Assembly (NCBI GenBank): GCA_024233345.1
Contig: JACKPT010000002.1
Coordinates: 62,001 to 126,000, forward strand
Length of the DNA: 64,000 bases
Origin: Verrucomicrobiota bacterium
Lineage (GTDB): Bacteria; Verrucomicrobiota; Kiritimatiellia; CAIVKH01
Reading direction: 5' to 3'
Part shown: piece by piece, positions 35,726-44,422 of the stretch
Numbering within the stretch: the first letter of the stretch is position 1
Layout of the letters: every line of letters starts with the position of its first letter
Program-made: the position numbers and the translations under genes
Notes under the pieces: model-generated
Database searches by the model: none
Told to the model about the DNA's origin: nothing
What the model saw: only the letters and a program-made list of their open reading frames with translations

Positions 35726-35948
35726 GTCGTTGTGTCCTCCCTCTTTGTCGCGGGTGATCTGCATCCAATGGTCCACAGAATAGTGGGATGCACCGGTGAT
35801 GCCAACGGAAAAGGGGACAAAGCAGCATTCTGCTTCGCCGCCTTGGCCCGGGCCGGTTGGGGCCGGGTTCGGGTACACACTCCGGGATACCGCTTGCCCG
35901 AATGTGGCGCCACGCGGTGGTCCTCCCTGGGCGAGCGTGCTTTGCGGG

Positions 35949-37130
35949 TTAGAGGGTGGAGGCGAGGGGATGGGTGTGGATGGGGAACCGCAGGGAGAAC
36001 GTGGTTCCCGCATCGACCTTGCTGCTGACCGTGATCGTCCCGCGATGGTTTTCGATAATGCGTTTGGAAATGTAGAGACCCAATCCGGTTCCCTTGCCTT
36101 TTTCCTTGCTGGTGAAATAGGGTTCGAAGATCCGCTCGAGATTCTCTTCGGGGATCCCCTCGCCATTGTCTGCGATGTGCAGATGAACCTCCCGGTCATC
36201 ACACACTGCGGAGACCCGGATTTCCCCGCCTGTAGCGGGCAGGGCATCGAGGGCATTGTCGATCAGGTTGATGATCGTGCGGGGGATCTGGAGGCGGTCC
36301 GCTTCGATCAAGACCTCTGGGGAGCAATCCAGATCGAAGATGATGGAGGCCTTTTGCTTGCGGGCCATGGCCATGGCCTCTCCCTTGATGTCCTGTAACA
36401 TGCTCACCACATTCACCGGCTCCGGGTGGTCGGAGGTGGATTTGCCCAGATTGTTCCAAAGATCAAGCAGCTCACGGCAGCGTCGCGCGCTCTTTTCAAT
36501 GACCTCGACATACTCAAGGGGATCGACCTCTTGGCTGTGACTGGCGTTGGCCTCTTTGGCCAGTTTTAAGTCCTCGGCAAGCAACTGGACATACCCGAGG
36601 ACCACCGAGAGGGGGTTGCGCAGGTCATGCACAATTTCTGCGGAGGCCTGGCCGAGGGTGGCGAGGTGGCTCTTCTGCTCCAATTCGCCTACCAGTCGTT
36701 GATTGAGGTCGTTTAGCTCCTGTTCCGCCTTCAGACGGCGCTGTTGCAGTTCGCACCGTTCGATGTTTCGAGCGATGACCTGGAGAATCTCTTTGGTATC
36801 AAAGGGTTTCTTTAGGTAGTCATTGGCACCGTGGCGGATCGCCTCCTGGGCGGTTTCCAGCGCGCCAAATCCGGTGAGCATGATTACCGCTACCGCAGGG
36901 TTGACCTGGCGGATGCGGCGCAGGCCCTCGATCCCGTCCATGCCCGGCATCCGGATATCCATGATGATCACATCGGGCTGGTATTCATCGAGCAAGGCGA
37001 GGCCCTTCTCGACCCGGTCTACACAGTGGACCTCGTAGTCATTCTTGAGGAGGATCCGGAGGCTTTCCCTGGGCCCCAGTTCGTCATCGATGACAAGGAC
37101 TTTTTTGAAGGCAGTGATGCTCAAGATCAT
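35949..37130 (-). CDS. receiver-histidine kinase hybrid protein
   Basis: The 393-residue soluble protein has an N-terminal receiver domain (about residues 10-125) with acidic pocket VLVIDDE, phospho-acceptor Asp58 (VIIMDIRMPGMDG) and the lysine in ANDYLKKPF. A coiled-coil linker leads to a histidine kinase core with His168 in EIVHDLRNPLSVVLGY, and an ATPase domain with NLIDNALDALP, ADNGEGIPEENL and GTGLGLYI. The order receiver-kinase is typical of kinases that relay signals from another kinase. It begins 14 bases after the fadL-like gene on the same strand, so the two are probably co-transcribed. Confidence 0.93.
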   Translation of the reverse strand: MILSITAFKKVLVIDDELGPRESLRILLKNDYEVHCVDRVEKGLALLDEYQPDVIIMDIRMPGMDGIEGLRRIRQVNPAVAVIMLTGFGALETAQEAIRHGANDYLKKPFDTKEILQVIARNIERCELQQRRLKAEQELNDLNQRLVGELEQKSHLATLGQASAEIVHDLRNPLSVVLGYVQLLAEDLKLAKEANASHSQEVDPLEYVEVIEKSARRCRELLDLWNNLGKSTSDHPEPVNVVSMLQDIKGEAMAMARKQKASIIFDLDCSPEVLIEADRLQIPRTIINLIDNALDALPATGGEIRVSAVCDDREVHLHIADNGEGIPEENLERIFEPYFTSKEKGKGTGLGLYISKRIIENHRGTITVSSKVDAGTTFSLRFPIHTHPLASTL

Positions 37131-37144
37131 GTTCCCCCCGAACC

Positions 37145-38395
37145 TTAGAATGTGTAGCCATAGGAGAGGCTGATCAAGTGGGACTCGAAATCGTAGTCTC
37201 CATTGTAGGCTGGATTGACATTGTCACGCACGTTCCGTCCGTCAAACAGACCGATTGCGTAAGCGAGATCGATCTGGTGAGGTCCCTGGGTGTAGCCACA
37301 GCCCACGGAAACCACCGACTGATCTTCCTCGGCAATGGTGGGGATCATGGTGGAGGAGGGGATGGGGGTTTCCAGATAGAGATAGCCGGCTCGAAGTGTC
37401 CAGGCATCGGTTACATCCCATTCCGCTCCAATGCCATAGGTGAAATTATCCTCCCAATCAGCGGCCACTGTGGATTGGGGCAGCAGAGGGGTGTTGCGGC
37501 CGGCATCCAGTTGCAGTTGCTCGAATTGAGAGTGCTCGATCCATTCGATATTGGCTTCCACCCGTACTTTTTCGTTCACCTTAATTCCATAAGCGAGCGC
37601 GATAACCGAGGGATAAGTGATTTCGGTGTCGAAATCACTGGTGGAGGCAGCCAGGCCTGCTGCCGGGGGGGGTATGTTCGAGAGCCTGGTGTCCCCTTCA
37701 TAATCGACCTGGGTCTGGGTGCGGTAGGTGAGGGCAAGGCGCTGGCCTTCAGCCAGATCCCACGTCAGGGCAAGACTTCCGGCAATCCCGTAGCCGTCGC
37801 CATCGAGCGTCGCGGTACCATCCGGCAATCCGGGGGCCCCCAGGGCTGCACCCCATGGGTAGATCTGCTTGATGGAAAGGTCGGACCACAAAACATGGAC
37901 CCCTACGCCGATCGACAGGGTTTCATTGATTTTAGTGGCCAGTGATGGATGGAAGTCCATGGAGCGCAGTTCGGTAAAGTAAGGTGAGGCATAGCGCAGC
38001 GGGCTGTCGGTAGGAAACTCCGTTGACCGGCCATAGGGCGTGGTCAGGGCAAATCCTGCGGTCCACTTGCCCCCTTCGAGCGGGACAACCGCAAACAGGC
38101 TGGGTAAGTACCCCCAGGGATTTTCGGACTCGGCTTTCGCGCCATCCATCATCGTAAATTCCTTTTTGCCATAGCCCATGGTCAGAGAGGCCGACACCAT
38201 GGTCTGAGTCATGCTCGCGAGGTTTGCGGGGTTTCGCGCTGCCGCCGAGGCATCCTCCATCCACGCATAGGTCCCGCCAATCTTGCCGATCGCGGCGGCG
38301 CTCTCGGGTGGGTTGCGGAAACCATCGGCGTGGGTAGTGAGGCTGATGCCCAAGGTCAGAAGAGCCGCAGTTTGAATCATCCGTATCGTTTTCAT
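37145..38395 (-). CDS. FadL/OmpP1/TodX-type outer-membrane transport protein
   Basis: FadL-type beta-barrels import long-chain fatty acids and other hydrophobic compounds. The 416-residue protein has a signal peptide (about residues 1-24). Mature NPPESAAAIGKIGGTYAWME and DASAAARNPANLASM is the hallmark N-terminal hatch region. The rest has alternating beta-strand character and ends in an aromatic residue (LSYGYTF), as barrels do. The ATG at 38395 has AAGGAA upstream. A sigma-54-like promoter lies 39 bases before it. A receiver-kinase gene follows closely. Confidence 0.88.
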   Translation of the reverse strand: MKTIRMIQTAALLTLGISLTTHADGFRNPPESAAAIGKIGGTYAWMEDASAAARNPANLASMTQTMVSASLTMGYGKKEFTMMDGAKAESENPWGYLPSLFAVVPLEGGKWTAGFALTTPYGRSTEFPTDSPLRYASPYFTELRSMDFHPSLATKINETLSIGVGVHVLWSDLSIKQIYPWGAALGAPGLPDGTATLDGDGYGIAGSLALTWDLAEGQRLALTYRTQTQVDYEGDTRLSNIPPPAAGLAASTSDFDTEITYPSVIALAYGIKVNEKVRVEANIEWIEHSQFEQLQLDAGRNTPLLPQSTVAADWEDNFTYGIGAEWDVTDAWTLRAGYLYLETPIPSSTMIPTIAEEDQSVVSVGCGYTQGPHQIDLAYAIGLFDGRNVRDNVNPAYNGDYDFESHLISLSYGYTF

Positions 38396-38697
38396 AGGTA
38401 TTCCTTTTATCACTGGTTCAGGTGCTTACCATGAGCATGTGTTGTGCCATCTCAAAAAATGAGCTATCTAGCGTTCTTTAGAGTTGCAACTACAAGGAGT
38501 TGTGGTCAATGTGTACAAGAGTGAACGGGAACAGGCCGGAGCCGATCATATTTGTGCACTGCCTGTTGATAACTCGGTTCATGCGACTGAGCGCCGGAGA
38601 TGAGCTGTGGATCGTCAGTTTTTTCCCGGTGCCAAAGTCAGAGAGATCATGACTTGAGATCAGATTGTCATTGGAAGTTGAACGGGGTGGTTCCATT
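38396..38697. other. intergenic region between divergent fadL-like and ketoacyl synthase genes
   Basis: This 302-base region carries the sigma-54-like promoter for the minus-strand gene and a perfect 10-base palindrome AGTTGCAACT at 38482-38491. I found no GG-N10-GC promoter on the plus strand and no small gene. Confidence 0.55.
38434..38449 (-). promoter_or_regulatory. sigma-54-type promoter upstream of the fadL-like gene
   Basis: Read on the minus strand this is TGGCACAACACATGCT. It has the GG and GC doublets separated by exactly 10 bases, and TGGCAC matches the -24 element fully; the -12 element is ATGCT where TTGCA is usual. The expected start site is about 30 bases before the fadL-like ATG. 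An NtrC-type activator is encoded 6 kb away. Confidence 0.5.
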
Positions 38698-39936
38698 GTG
38701 TTGAACCGGCCCGTCATCACCGGCATGGGCATTCTCGCTCCCAACGGCGTGGGTCTCGAAGCCTATTGGCAATCCATCCTGTCCTGCGAGAGTGGTATAC
38801 GTCCGATTTCCAATTTCGATGCCTCTGAACATCGGTTCCCGGTAGCCGGTGAGGTCCAGGATTTTTGCCTCTGCCAATATACCAATGGCCAATTCAAGCC
38901 CAAGCGGCTCGGGCGTCACACCCAGTTTGCACTGGCGGCGACCCGAATGGCCCTGGATCATGCGGGGGTGGGGCCGGACCTCCTGGGGGAGATTTCCACC
39001 ATGCCGGTGGCGATCGGGGTGAGTACCAGTGCCATGGATGTCATCGAGCGCAATGAGGATGTCTTGGTCGCCCAAGGGCCCAGAAAGGTCAGCCCCTATG
39101 GCGTTAGTTCCTGTCTCCCCCATGCGGTCACCAGCTCGATCGCCGAGTTGATCGGCATCCAGACCCAGCGGTTTACCTTTTCCTCCGCATGCTCGGCTGG
39201 GCTCGATGCGCTGGCTTTCAGCGCTAATTATATTGAAGAGGGGCGTGCGGACATGGTGATCACCGGCGGAGTGGATGCCGCCATCACCCCGCTGACGATT
39301 GCCTCGTTCAGTCTGTCCGGGCTGCTGCCCCAGTCCGTGCGTGAACCGGGCCGGATGTCCCGCCCGTTTGACCTGCACCGGCAGGGGGGCATTCTTTCCG
39401 AGGGGGCGGGGGTGTTTGTCATGGAGAGCCTGGGGCATGCCCTGGCCCGGGGGGCAACCCCCTTTGGCATGGTGCGTGGCTACGGCAATAACGCCGACGC
39501 CGCGAGGTCTCAAGCAGGGATGGGGCTGTCCGATTCCATGGCGCAGGCCCTGGCCAATTCCTCGCTGGTGCCCTCGGATATTGACTATATCTGCGCTCAC
39601 GGACCCAGTGACCCGCTGATTGACCGCATTGAGACCGCGATGATCAAGAAGGTCTTTTCCCGCCGCGCGTATCATTTTCCGGTCAGCTCCATCAAAGGGG
39701 TTACCGGGAATCCACTTTCCGCTGCGGGACCGCTGCAAGTCGCGGCCTGCCTGCTCGCCATGCGGGACGGGCGGGTGCCGCCCACCGCCAATTACGAGGT
39801 GCCGGATCCGTGGTGTGATCTGGACTATGTTCCCAATGAGCCCCGCTCGATGGATCTTCATCGCGCCCTGGTGAACCTGCATGGCTTGGGTGGGGGTAAT
39901 AGCAGCTTGATCATCGAGCAGGTGAGGTCGGCATGA
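38698..39936 (+). CDS. beta-ketoacyl synthase (FabF-like) with Cys-His-Asn active site
   Basis: FabF-type enzymes condense acyl groups with malonyl-ACP. The 412-residue protein follows the KAS II plan. The nucleophile is Cys165 (FTFSSACSAGLDALAFS) and the first His is His301 (ICAHGPSD). The motif that normally carries the second His (KSMTGHLLGAAG) reads KGVTGNPLSAAG, with Asn338. The end has the glycine loop LHGLGGGNSSLII. A Cys-His-Asn set occurs in KAS III and chalcone-synthase-type enzymes but is unusual on a KAS II scaffold. I use the GTG at 38698; no clear Shine-Dalgarno resolves the start. It overlaps the next gene by 4 bases. Confidence 0.85.
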   Translation: MLNRPVITGMGILAPNGVGLEAYWQSILSCESGIRPISNFDASEHRFPVAGEVQDFCLCQYTNGQFKPKRLGRHTQFALAATRMALDHAGVGPDLLGEISTMPVAIGVSTSAMDVIERNEDVLVAQGPRKVSPYGVSSCLPHAVTSSIAELIGIQTQRFTFSSACSAGLDALAFSANYIEEGRADMVITGGVDAAITPLTIASFSLSGLLPQSVREPGRMSRPFDLHRQGGILSEGAGVFVMESLGHALARGATPFGMVRGYGNNADAARSQAGMGLSDSMAQALANSSLVPSDIDYICAHGPSDPLIDRIETAMIKKVFSRRAYHFPVSSIKGVTGNPLSAAGPLQVAACLLAMRDGRVPPTANYEVPDPWCDLDYVPNEPRSMDLHRALVNLHGLGGGNSSLIIEQVRSA

Positions 39937-42422
39937 ACCTGTTTCAAGTCAGTGGCATCACCGCGCTGGCCGCCACCATCATCCTCGGCATTCTCGTCTT
40001 CCTGACCCAGCCACGACGTCATGCCAACCAGGCGTTTATTCTGCTGTGCGGTACCCTGTCGGTCTGGTTGCTGTGCCTGGTGTTCGGTTCGGTCGCGGTC
40101 ACCGAGACTGCGGCCATGTTCTGGATCCGCCAGGCCTCGGCAACGGCGGCGGTGATTCCGGTCATGATCAACCTGCTCCGGTTGTCGATTGTCTATCCGG
40201 AATGGAATTTGGGACGAATCATGCGGAACAGTCTGCCCCTGTTCCTGGTCTACCTGCTGCTCGCCGGTCTTTGCCAAACTCCGTTTTTCCTGCGCGCGGC
40301 CATGTTGCCGGACAATCCCCGGGACATTGCCATTCCGGTCTACGGCCTCGGCTTCGTGGTTTTCGCGGTCTACATGCTGGTGAGCCTGGCCATGTTTGCC
40401 CGCTTGCTGCAGCGGGATCTTTCCGCGGCCACCGGAATCCAGCGATCAGAATTGCACTTTATTTTGCTGAGCTGCCTCAGCGCATTATTTTTCGGGATCC
40501 TGTTCCTGTTGGTTCCCAATCTCACCGGCCTGGTGGAACTGGGACAGATGCTGCCGCTGTCGGTTGTGCTCTTCAACGTGACGATGGCTTACGGTATTGC
40601 CGCCACCCGGATTCTGGATGTGCCCAATGTCATCCGCCGCATGACCTCCAATGCGGTGCTGGTTCTGGCCCTGATTCTGGTCTATCTCGCGGTATGGCTG
40701 ATCCTCAACGCGGCGGTCAATGCCTTCATGGCCACCGCCCTGCCGCTCGCCCACCTTGGCGCGGCCCTGGTGACCGCGTTCGTGATGACCCCCGCCCAGG
40801 GCATGTTCCAGGCCATCACCAGCAAGATGTTCATGAAGTCGCCATCCGTGGACTATGCCAAAACCATGGAAGAGGCGGGGCTGGTTCTCAATTCGGTATC
40901 GCGAACCGATGACTTGTTCCACTTGTTCGCGGCGATGGTCGAACGTCATTTGCAGGTGCGTGAGGTCACGATTCTGCTCCTGCAGTCGGACCGATACACC
41001 ACGGTCTATGCGGAGTCCGCAGAGGCCCGGCCTGCCCTGTCTTTTTCACGGGAGGATGCGATTCCGGCCTTGCTCTCCCAGTGGAATGGCCCATTGGTTT
41101 TCGACATGATTCCGCGGATGCGTTCGTCCGACCTGCTGACCGAATCACAGCGCACCATGGGAGCGCTCAAGGTGGCCACGGCGTGCGGCATTCGCTACAG
41201 CGGGGAATTAACCGGGATCGTGCTGTTGGGATCGCGTCGGGCCGGGCGCATTTTCGGGGGCATGGAGCAGCAGGTCCTCACCGGTTTGTGTCAGCAACTG
41301 GCCTCCGCGCTGGAGAATGCCAAGCTCTATACCGAAGTTCAGGACAGCCGTATCTACAACGAAACCTTGCTGGAGAACCTGGTCAGCGGGGTGATTGCCG
41401 CGAATAACCAGAAGCGCATCACCACCTGTAACCGGGAGGCGGCCCGGATTGCCGGCATTGATCCGGTGGTCCTTGAAGGCGCGCCGATTCACCAACTACC
41501 CCGCCCCCTGTATCAACTCCTGGCTGCGTCGTATGACTCCCAACGGGAAATCCGCGACCAGCAGGTGATCCTGAATGATGGGGAGGGCAACGAAATTTTC
41601 CTCAATGCCGGCAGTTCATTGTTTTACAGCCATGCCGGGGACCCCCTCGGTGCGCTGCTGGTGTTTAACGATGTGACCGCAGTCAAGAAATTGGAGTCAC
41701 AGGTTCGCCGTACCGACCGGCTGGCCAGCCTTGGCACCCTGTCGGCGGGTATGGCCCACGAAATCAAGAACCCGCTGGTGACCCTCAAGACCTTCACCCA
41801 ATTACTGCCCGAACGGTACGAGGATGCAGACTTCCGCGATACCTTCTCCTCCCTGGTCGGCCAGGAGGTCAAGCGAATCGACTCCATCGTCAATCAGTTG
41901 CTCCGGTTTGCCCGGCCCGCCAAACCCAAGCTGGAACCCACCCCGCTCCACATTGCGCTGGAGAAAACCAGCCGCCTGGTCCACCAGCAGATGCGCCAGA
42001 AAGGTATCCAGCCCCTGGAGCGGTATGACGCGGAGCGCGATGTGATTCTCGGCGATGGCGATCTGTTGGTGCAGGCGTTTCTGAATCTGATGATGAATGC
42101 CATTGATGCGATGCCCGACGGCGGGGTGTTGAGTATCATCACCCGGGTCTTCGCGGAGGAAGCCCCCGAAGCGGCTTCCGGCCAGCGTGACATGCTGGAG
42201 GTAAGCATTGGCGACACCGGCAAGGGGATTGACGCGGAGTCGCTGCAGCATGTGTTCGATCCGTTCTTCACCACCAAGGATACCGGAACCGGACTGGGAC
42301 TTTCCGTGTCCCACCAGATCATTCAAGAGCACAACGCGATTGTTGATGTCTTCAGTAGTGTGGGCGAAGGTACCACTTTCCGCCTGCGGTTTCCCCTGAT
42401 CCGACAGGAGGTGACTTCGTGA
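39933..42422 (+). CDS. membrane histidine kinase with 7TM-type sensor, GAF and PAS domains
   Basis: The 829-residue kinase has about eight hydrophobic helices in the first 290 residues, resembling the 7TM histidine-kinase N-terminal region. A GAF-like domain (about 310-465) and a PAS domain (about 470-595: LENLVSGVIAANNQKRITTC) follow. The phosphorylated histidine is His609 in GMAHEIKNPLVTLKTFTQLL. The ATPase domain has NLMMNAIDAMPDG, GDTGKGIDAE and GTGLGLSV. The ATG overlaps the ketoacyl synthase stop by 4 bases. The core is NtrB-like, which fits its NtrC-type partner two genes downstream. Confidence 0.93.
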   Translation: MNLFQVSGITALAATIILGILVFLTQPRRHANQAFILLCGTLSVWLLCLVFGSVAVTETAAMFWIRQASATAAVIPVMINLLRLSIVYPEWNLGRIMRNSLPLFLVYLLLAGLCQTPFFLRAAMLPDNPRDIAIPVYGLGFVVFAVYMLVSLAMFARLLQRDLSAATGIQRSELHFILLSCLSALFFGILFLLVPNLTGLVELGQMLPLSVVLFNVTMAYGIAATRILDVPNVIRRMTSNAVLVLALILVYLAVWLILNAAVNAFMATALPLAHLGAALVTAFVMTPAQGMFQAITSKMFMKSPSVDYAKTMEEAGLVLNSVSRTDDLFHLFAAMVERHLQVREVTILLLQSDRYTTVYAESAEARPALSFSREDAIPALLSQWNGPLVFDMIPRMRSSDLLTESQRTMGALKVATACGIRYSGELTGIVLLGSRRAGRIFGGMEQQVLTGLCQQLASALENAKLYTEVQDSRIYNETLLENLVSGVIAANNQKRITTCNREAARIAGIDPVVLEGAPIHQLPRPLYQLLAASYDSQREIRDQQVILNDGEGNEIFLNAGSSLFYSHAGDPLGALLVFNDVTAVKKLESQVRRTDRLASLGTLSAGMAHEIKNPLVTLKTFTQLLPERYEDADFRDTFSSLVGQEVKRIDSIVNQLLRFARPAKPKLEPTPLHIALEKTSRLVHQQMRQKGIQPLERYDAERDVILGDGDLLVQAFLNLMMNAIDAMPDGGVLSIITRVFAEEAPEAASGQRDMLEVSIGDTGKGIDAESLQHVFDPFFTTKDTGTGLGLSVSHQIIQEHNAIVDVFSSVGEGTTFRLRFPLIRQEVTS

Positions 42423-44422
42423 GACGGTATGACCGACCGGTCACCCTGTTCAGCCGGGATGAGGCGCTGGTAGGACGTTTGCAACCCCTGCTCGAGGTCC
42501 TGGTGGACCTCCGCCTGGTCAGCGATTATCCCGGATTCCGGGGGTTGATGGATCAGCTTGGGCCGTCGATTGTGTTGTTGGATGTTCGGTTGCCCGAAGG
42601 GAGTGATTCGCTGGCCGACATTGCCGCTGATCTCCCCCACCATGTGCTGATCGCACTGGGGACCTCCCGATCCGATCCCATGCGCTCCTCCGCCATACAG
42701 TTGATGTTTGCCGCCGAAGATCTCAACGTGGAGCCGGATGTTCTGTTCCGGTTGATTCGTCAGGCCCAGTCCTTCCTTGAGGTTGCGGAGGAATGCCGGA
42801 TTCTCCGCCGGGAAAAAGCGGAGGGGACAAGGGCTTTGCCCCGAGGTTCCGAGCCAGATCCGGCCAGTAGCTCCCTGTCGTTGAAGGAGTTTTCCCGGAT
42901 CATCCGCTGTCTCGACAATGTCGACGAACTTCAGGAACGCCTGCTCGAAGAACTCGCCACCTCCATGCAACTGTCGCGGGCGGGCATTGTCATGCGCCCG
43001 GGCCCGGGATTGGCCTACGAGGTTCGAGCGGGCTGGATGTTGTTGGATGAAGCCCGCCGGGCTTCCTATGAGGACTCCGATCCGTTTGTGCGATGGCTCG
43101 AGCGCCATGCCCATGTCGTCTCCCGGGCCACCCTGGGGTCGGTCGAACTGCTCCGCGATCAGATCATGCTGCGCCGGGTCCTCGACCGGTTGGGCGCGGA
43201 AATCCTGTTGCCGCTGCGGGGGCGAAGCGGGTTGTTGGGCTGGCTGTTTGCCGGCCATCCGGTTTCCGGCCAGCCGATCGACCCGCGCATGCTCGATCAA
43301 CTGATTACCGTGGCCGATGTCATGTCGGTCTCCCTGGAAAGTGCCTTGCTCTACAAGGAGGTCAGTCTCCAGAAGACCCTGGCCGAATCGTTATTGGAAG
43401 CTTTGCCCACCGGGATTGTGTATGCCGATACCGAGGGGCAGATCCGGTGGTTCAGCACCGAGGCTGCTTGCATTCTGGATGTACCGCAGCGCCAGGCGGT
43501 GGGGAAGCCGCTCGATGTCCTTGGCTCCCGGCTGGCCGCCCTGGGACGGGATACCATGATCGGGGAGCGCGATGGGGATGTCACGGAATGGAAAGACGCC
43601 CTGACTGGCCGTCCCCTCCGGGTCACCACCAATCGGCTGGTTCAGGATCACACCTGCCTCGGGGTCTTGATGATGATTCAGGATCGAACCCAGCAGGTGG
43701 CCTTCGAAGAGAAAGAAGAGCGGCTGGAGCGCAATGTATTTTGGACCGAGCTTGCCGCCAGCATGTCCCATGAGGTGCGGAATCCACTTGTGGCGATCAA
43801 GACCTTTGCCCAGCTCTTGCCGGACCGATACAACGACCCGGAATTCCGGGACCAGTTTAGCCAGATGGTGGTGCATGAAGTGGACCGGCTCAACGCCATG
43901 ATCGATCAGATCAACAACTTTGCCCATCCGCCCGACCTGCGCATGACCCCGTTGGATATCCGCGAACCGCTCAAGCAGGCGGTTACCCGGCTGAACAACC
44001 AGATGGATGGGAAGGCCTCCGCTTCGGTGGAAGAGTTTGTTGCGGACCATCTTCCCATGGTCGGAGGTGATACCACCGCGCTCACGGAGTGCCTGGTTCA
44101 TCTCTTGTCCAATGCCATGGAAGCCCTGCAGGAGCAGAAGGGCGGCAAGGTCCGGATCACCGTGGAACCATTGCCGTTCCAGCAGGGCGAGCGAGGCGTG
44201 ATGATCCGGATTTCCGACAACGGCAAGGGAATGGACTCAGAGATTTATGCCAAGGCATTTTCCCCGTTCTGCACAACCAAGGCCCGCGGGATGGGATTGG
44301 GGCTTTCCATCGCCCAGCGTACCATTGCCGACCATAATGGGCGGATGGAACTGGCCACCAGTCCATACGGCACCACGGTAACCATCTTCCTGCCCGCTGC
44401 CGAAAAAGGAGACATGGCATGA
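42419..44422 (+). CDS. soluble histidine kinase with receiver-like, GAF and PAS domains
   Basis: This 667-residue protein begins with a receiver-like domain that keeps Asp55 (IVLLDVRLPEG) but has RDEA in place of the acidic pair and no clear conserved Lys, so it may not be phosphorylated. A GAF-like region (about 155-320), a PAS domain (about 325-430: LLEALPTGIVYADTEGQIRW) and an NtrB-like kinase core follow: His451 in SMSHEVRNPLVAIKTFAQLL, then LLSNAMEALQ and MGLGLSIA. It has no transmembrane segment. The GTG start overlaps the previous kinase stop by 4 bases. Its H-box region closely resembles that of the previous kinase, suggesting duplication. Confidence 0.92.
   Translation: MRRYDRPVTLFSRDEALVGRLQPLLEVLVDLRLVSDYPGFRGLMDQLGPSIVLLDVRLPEGSDSLADIAADLPHHVLIALGTSRSDPMRSSAIQLMFAAEDLNVEPDVLFRLIRQAQSFLEVAEECRILRREKAEGTRALPRGSEPDPASSSLSLKEFSRIIRCLDNVDELQERLLEELATSMQLSRAGIVMRPGPGLAYEVRAGWMLLDEARRASYEDSDPFVRWLERHAHVVSRATLGSVELLRDQIMLRRVLDRLGAEILLPLRGRSGLLGWLFAGHPVSGQPIDPRMLDQLITVADVMSVSLESALLYKEVSLQKTLAESLLEALPTGIVYADTEGQIRWFSTEAACILDVPQRQAVGKPLDVLGSRLAALGRDTMIGERDGDVTEWKDALTGRPLRVTTNRLVQDHTCLGVLMMIQDRTQQVAFEEKEERLERNVFWTELAASMSHEVRNPLVAIKTFAQLLPDRYNDPEFRDQFSQMVVHEVDRLNAMIDQINNFAHPPDLRMTPLDIREPLKQAVTRLNNQMDGKASASVEEFVADHLPMVGGDTTALTECLVHLLSNAMEALQEQKGGKVRITVEPLPFQQGERGVMIRISDNGKGMDSEIYAKAFSPFCTTKARGMGLGLSIAQRTIADHNGRMELATSPYGTTVTIFLPAAEKGDMA

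Noticed and set aside
35726..36256. Long N-terminal extension of the methyltransferase
   Set aside because: The extension overlaps the receiver-kinase gene in another frame, whereas the ATG at 35725 has a good Shine-Dalgarno sequence and starts just before the conserved domain.
38450..38697. Sigma-54 promoter for the ketoacyl synthase operon
   Set aside because: No GG-N10-GC element with supporting bases was found on the plus strand.
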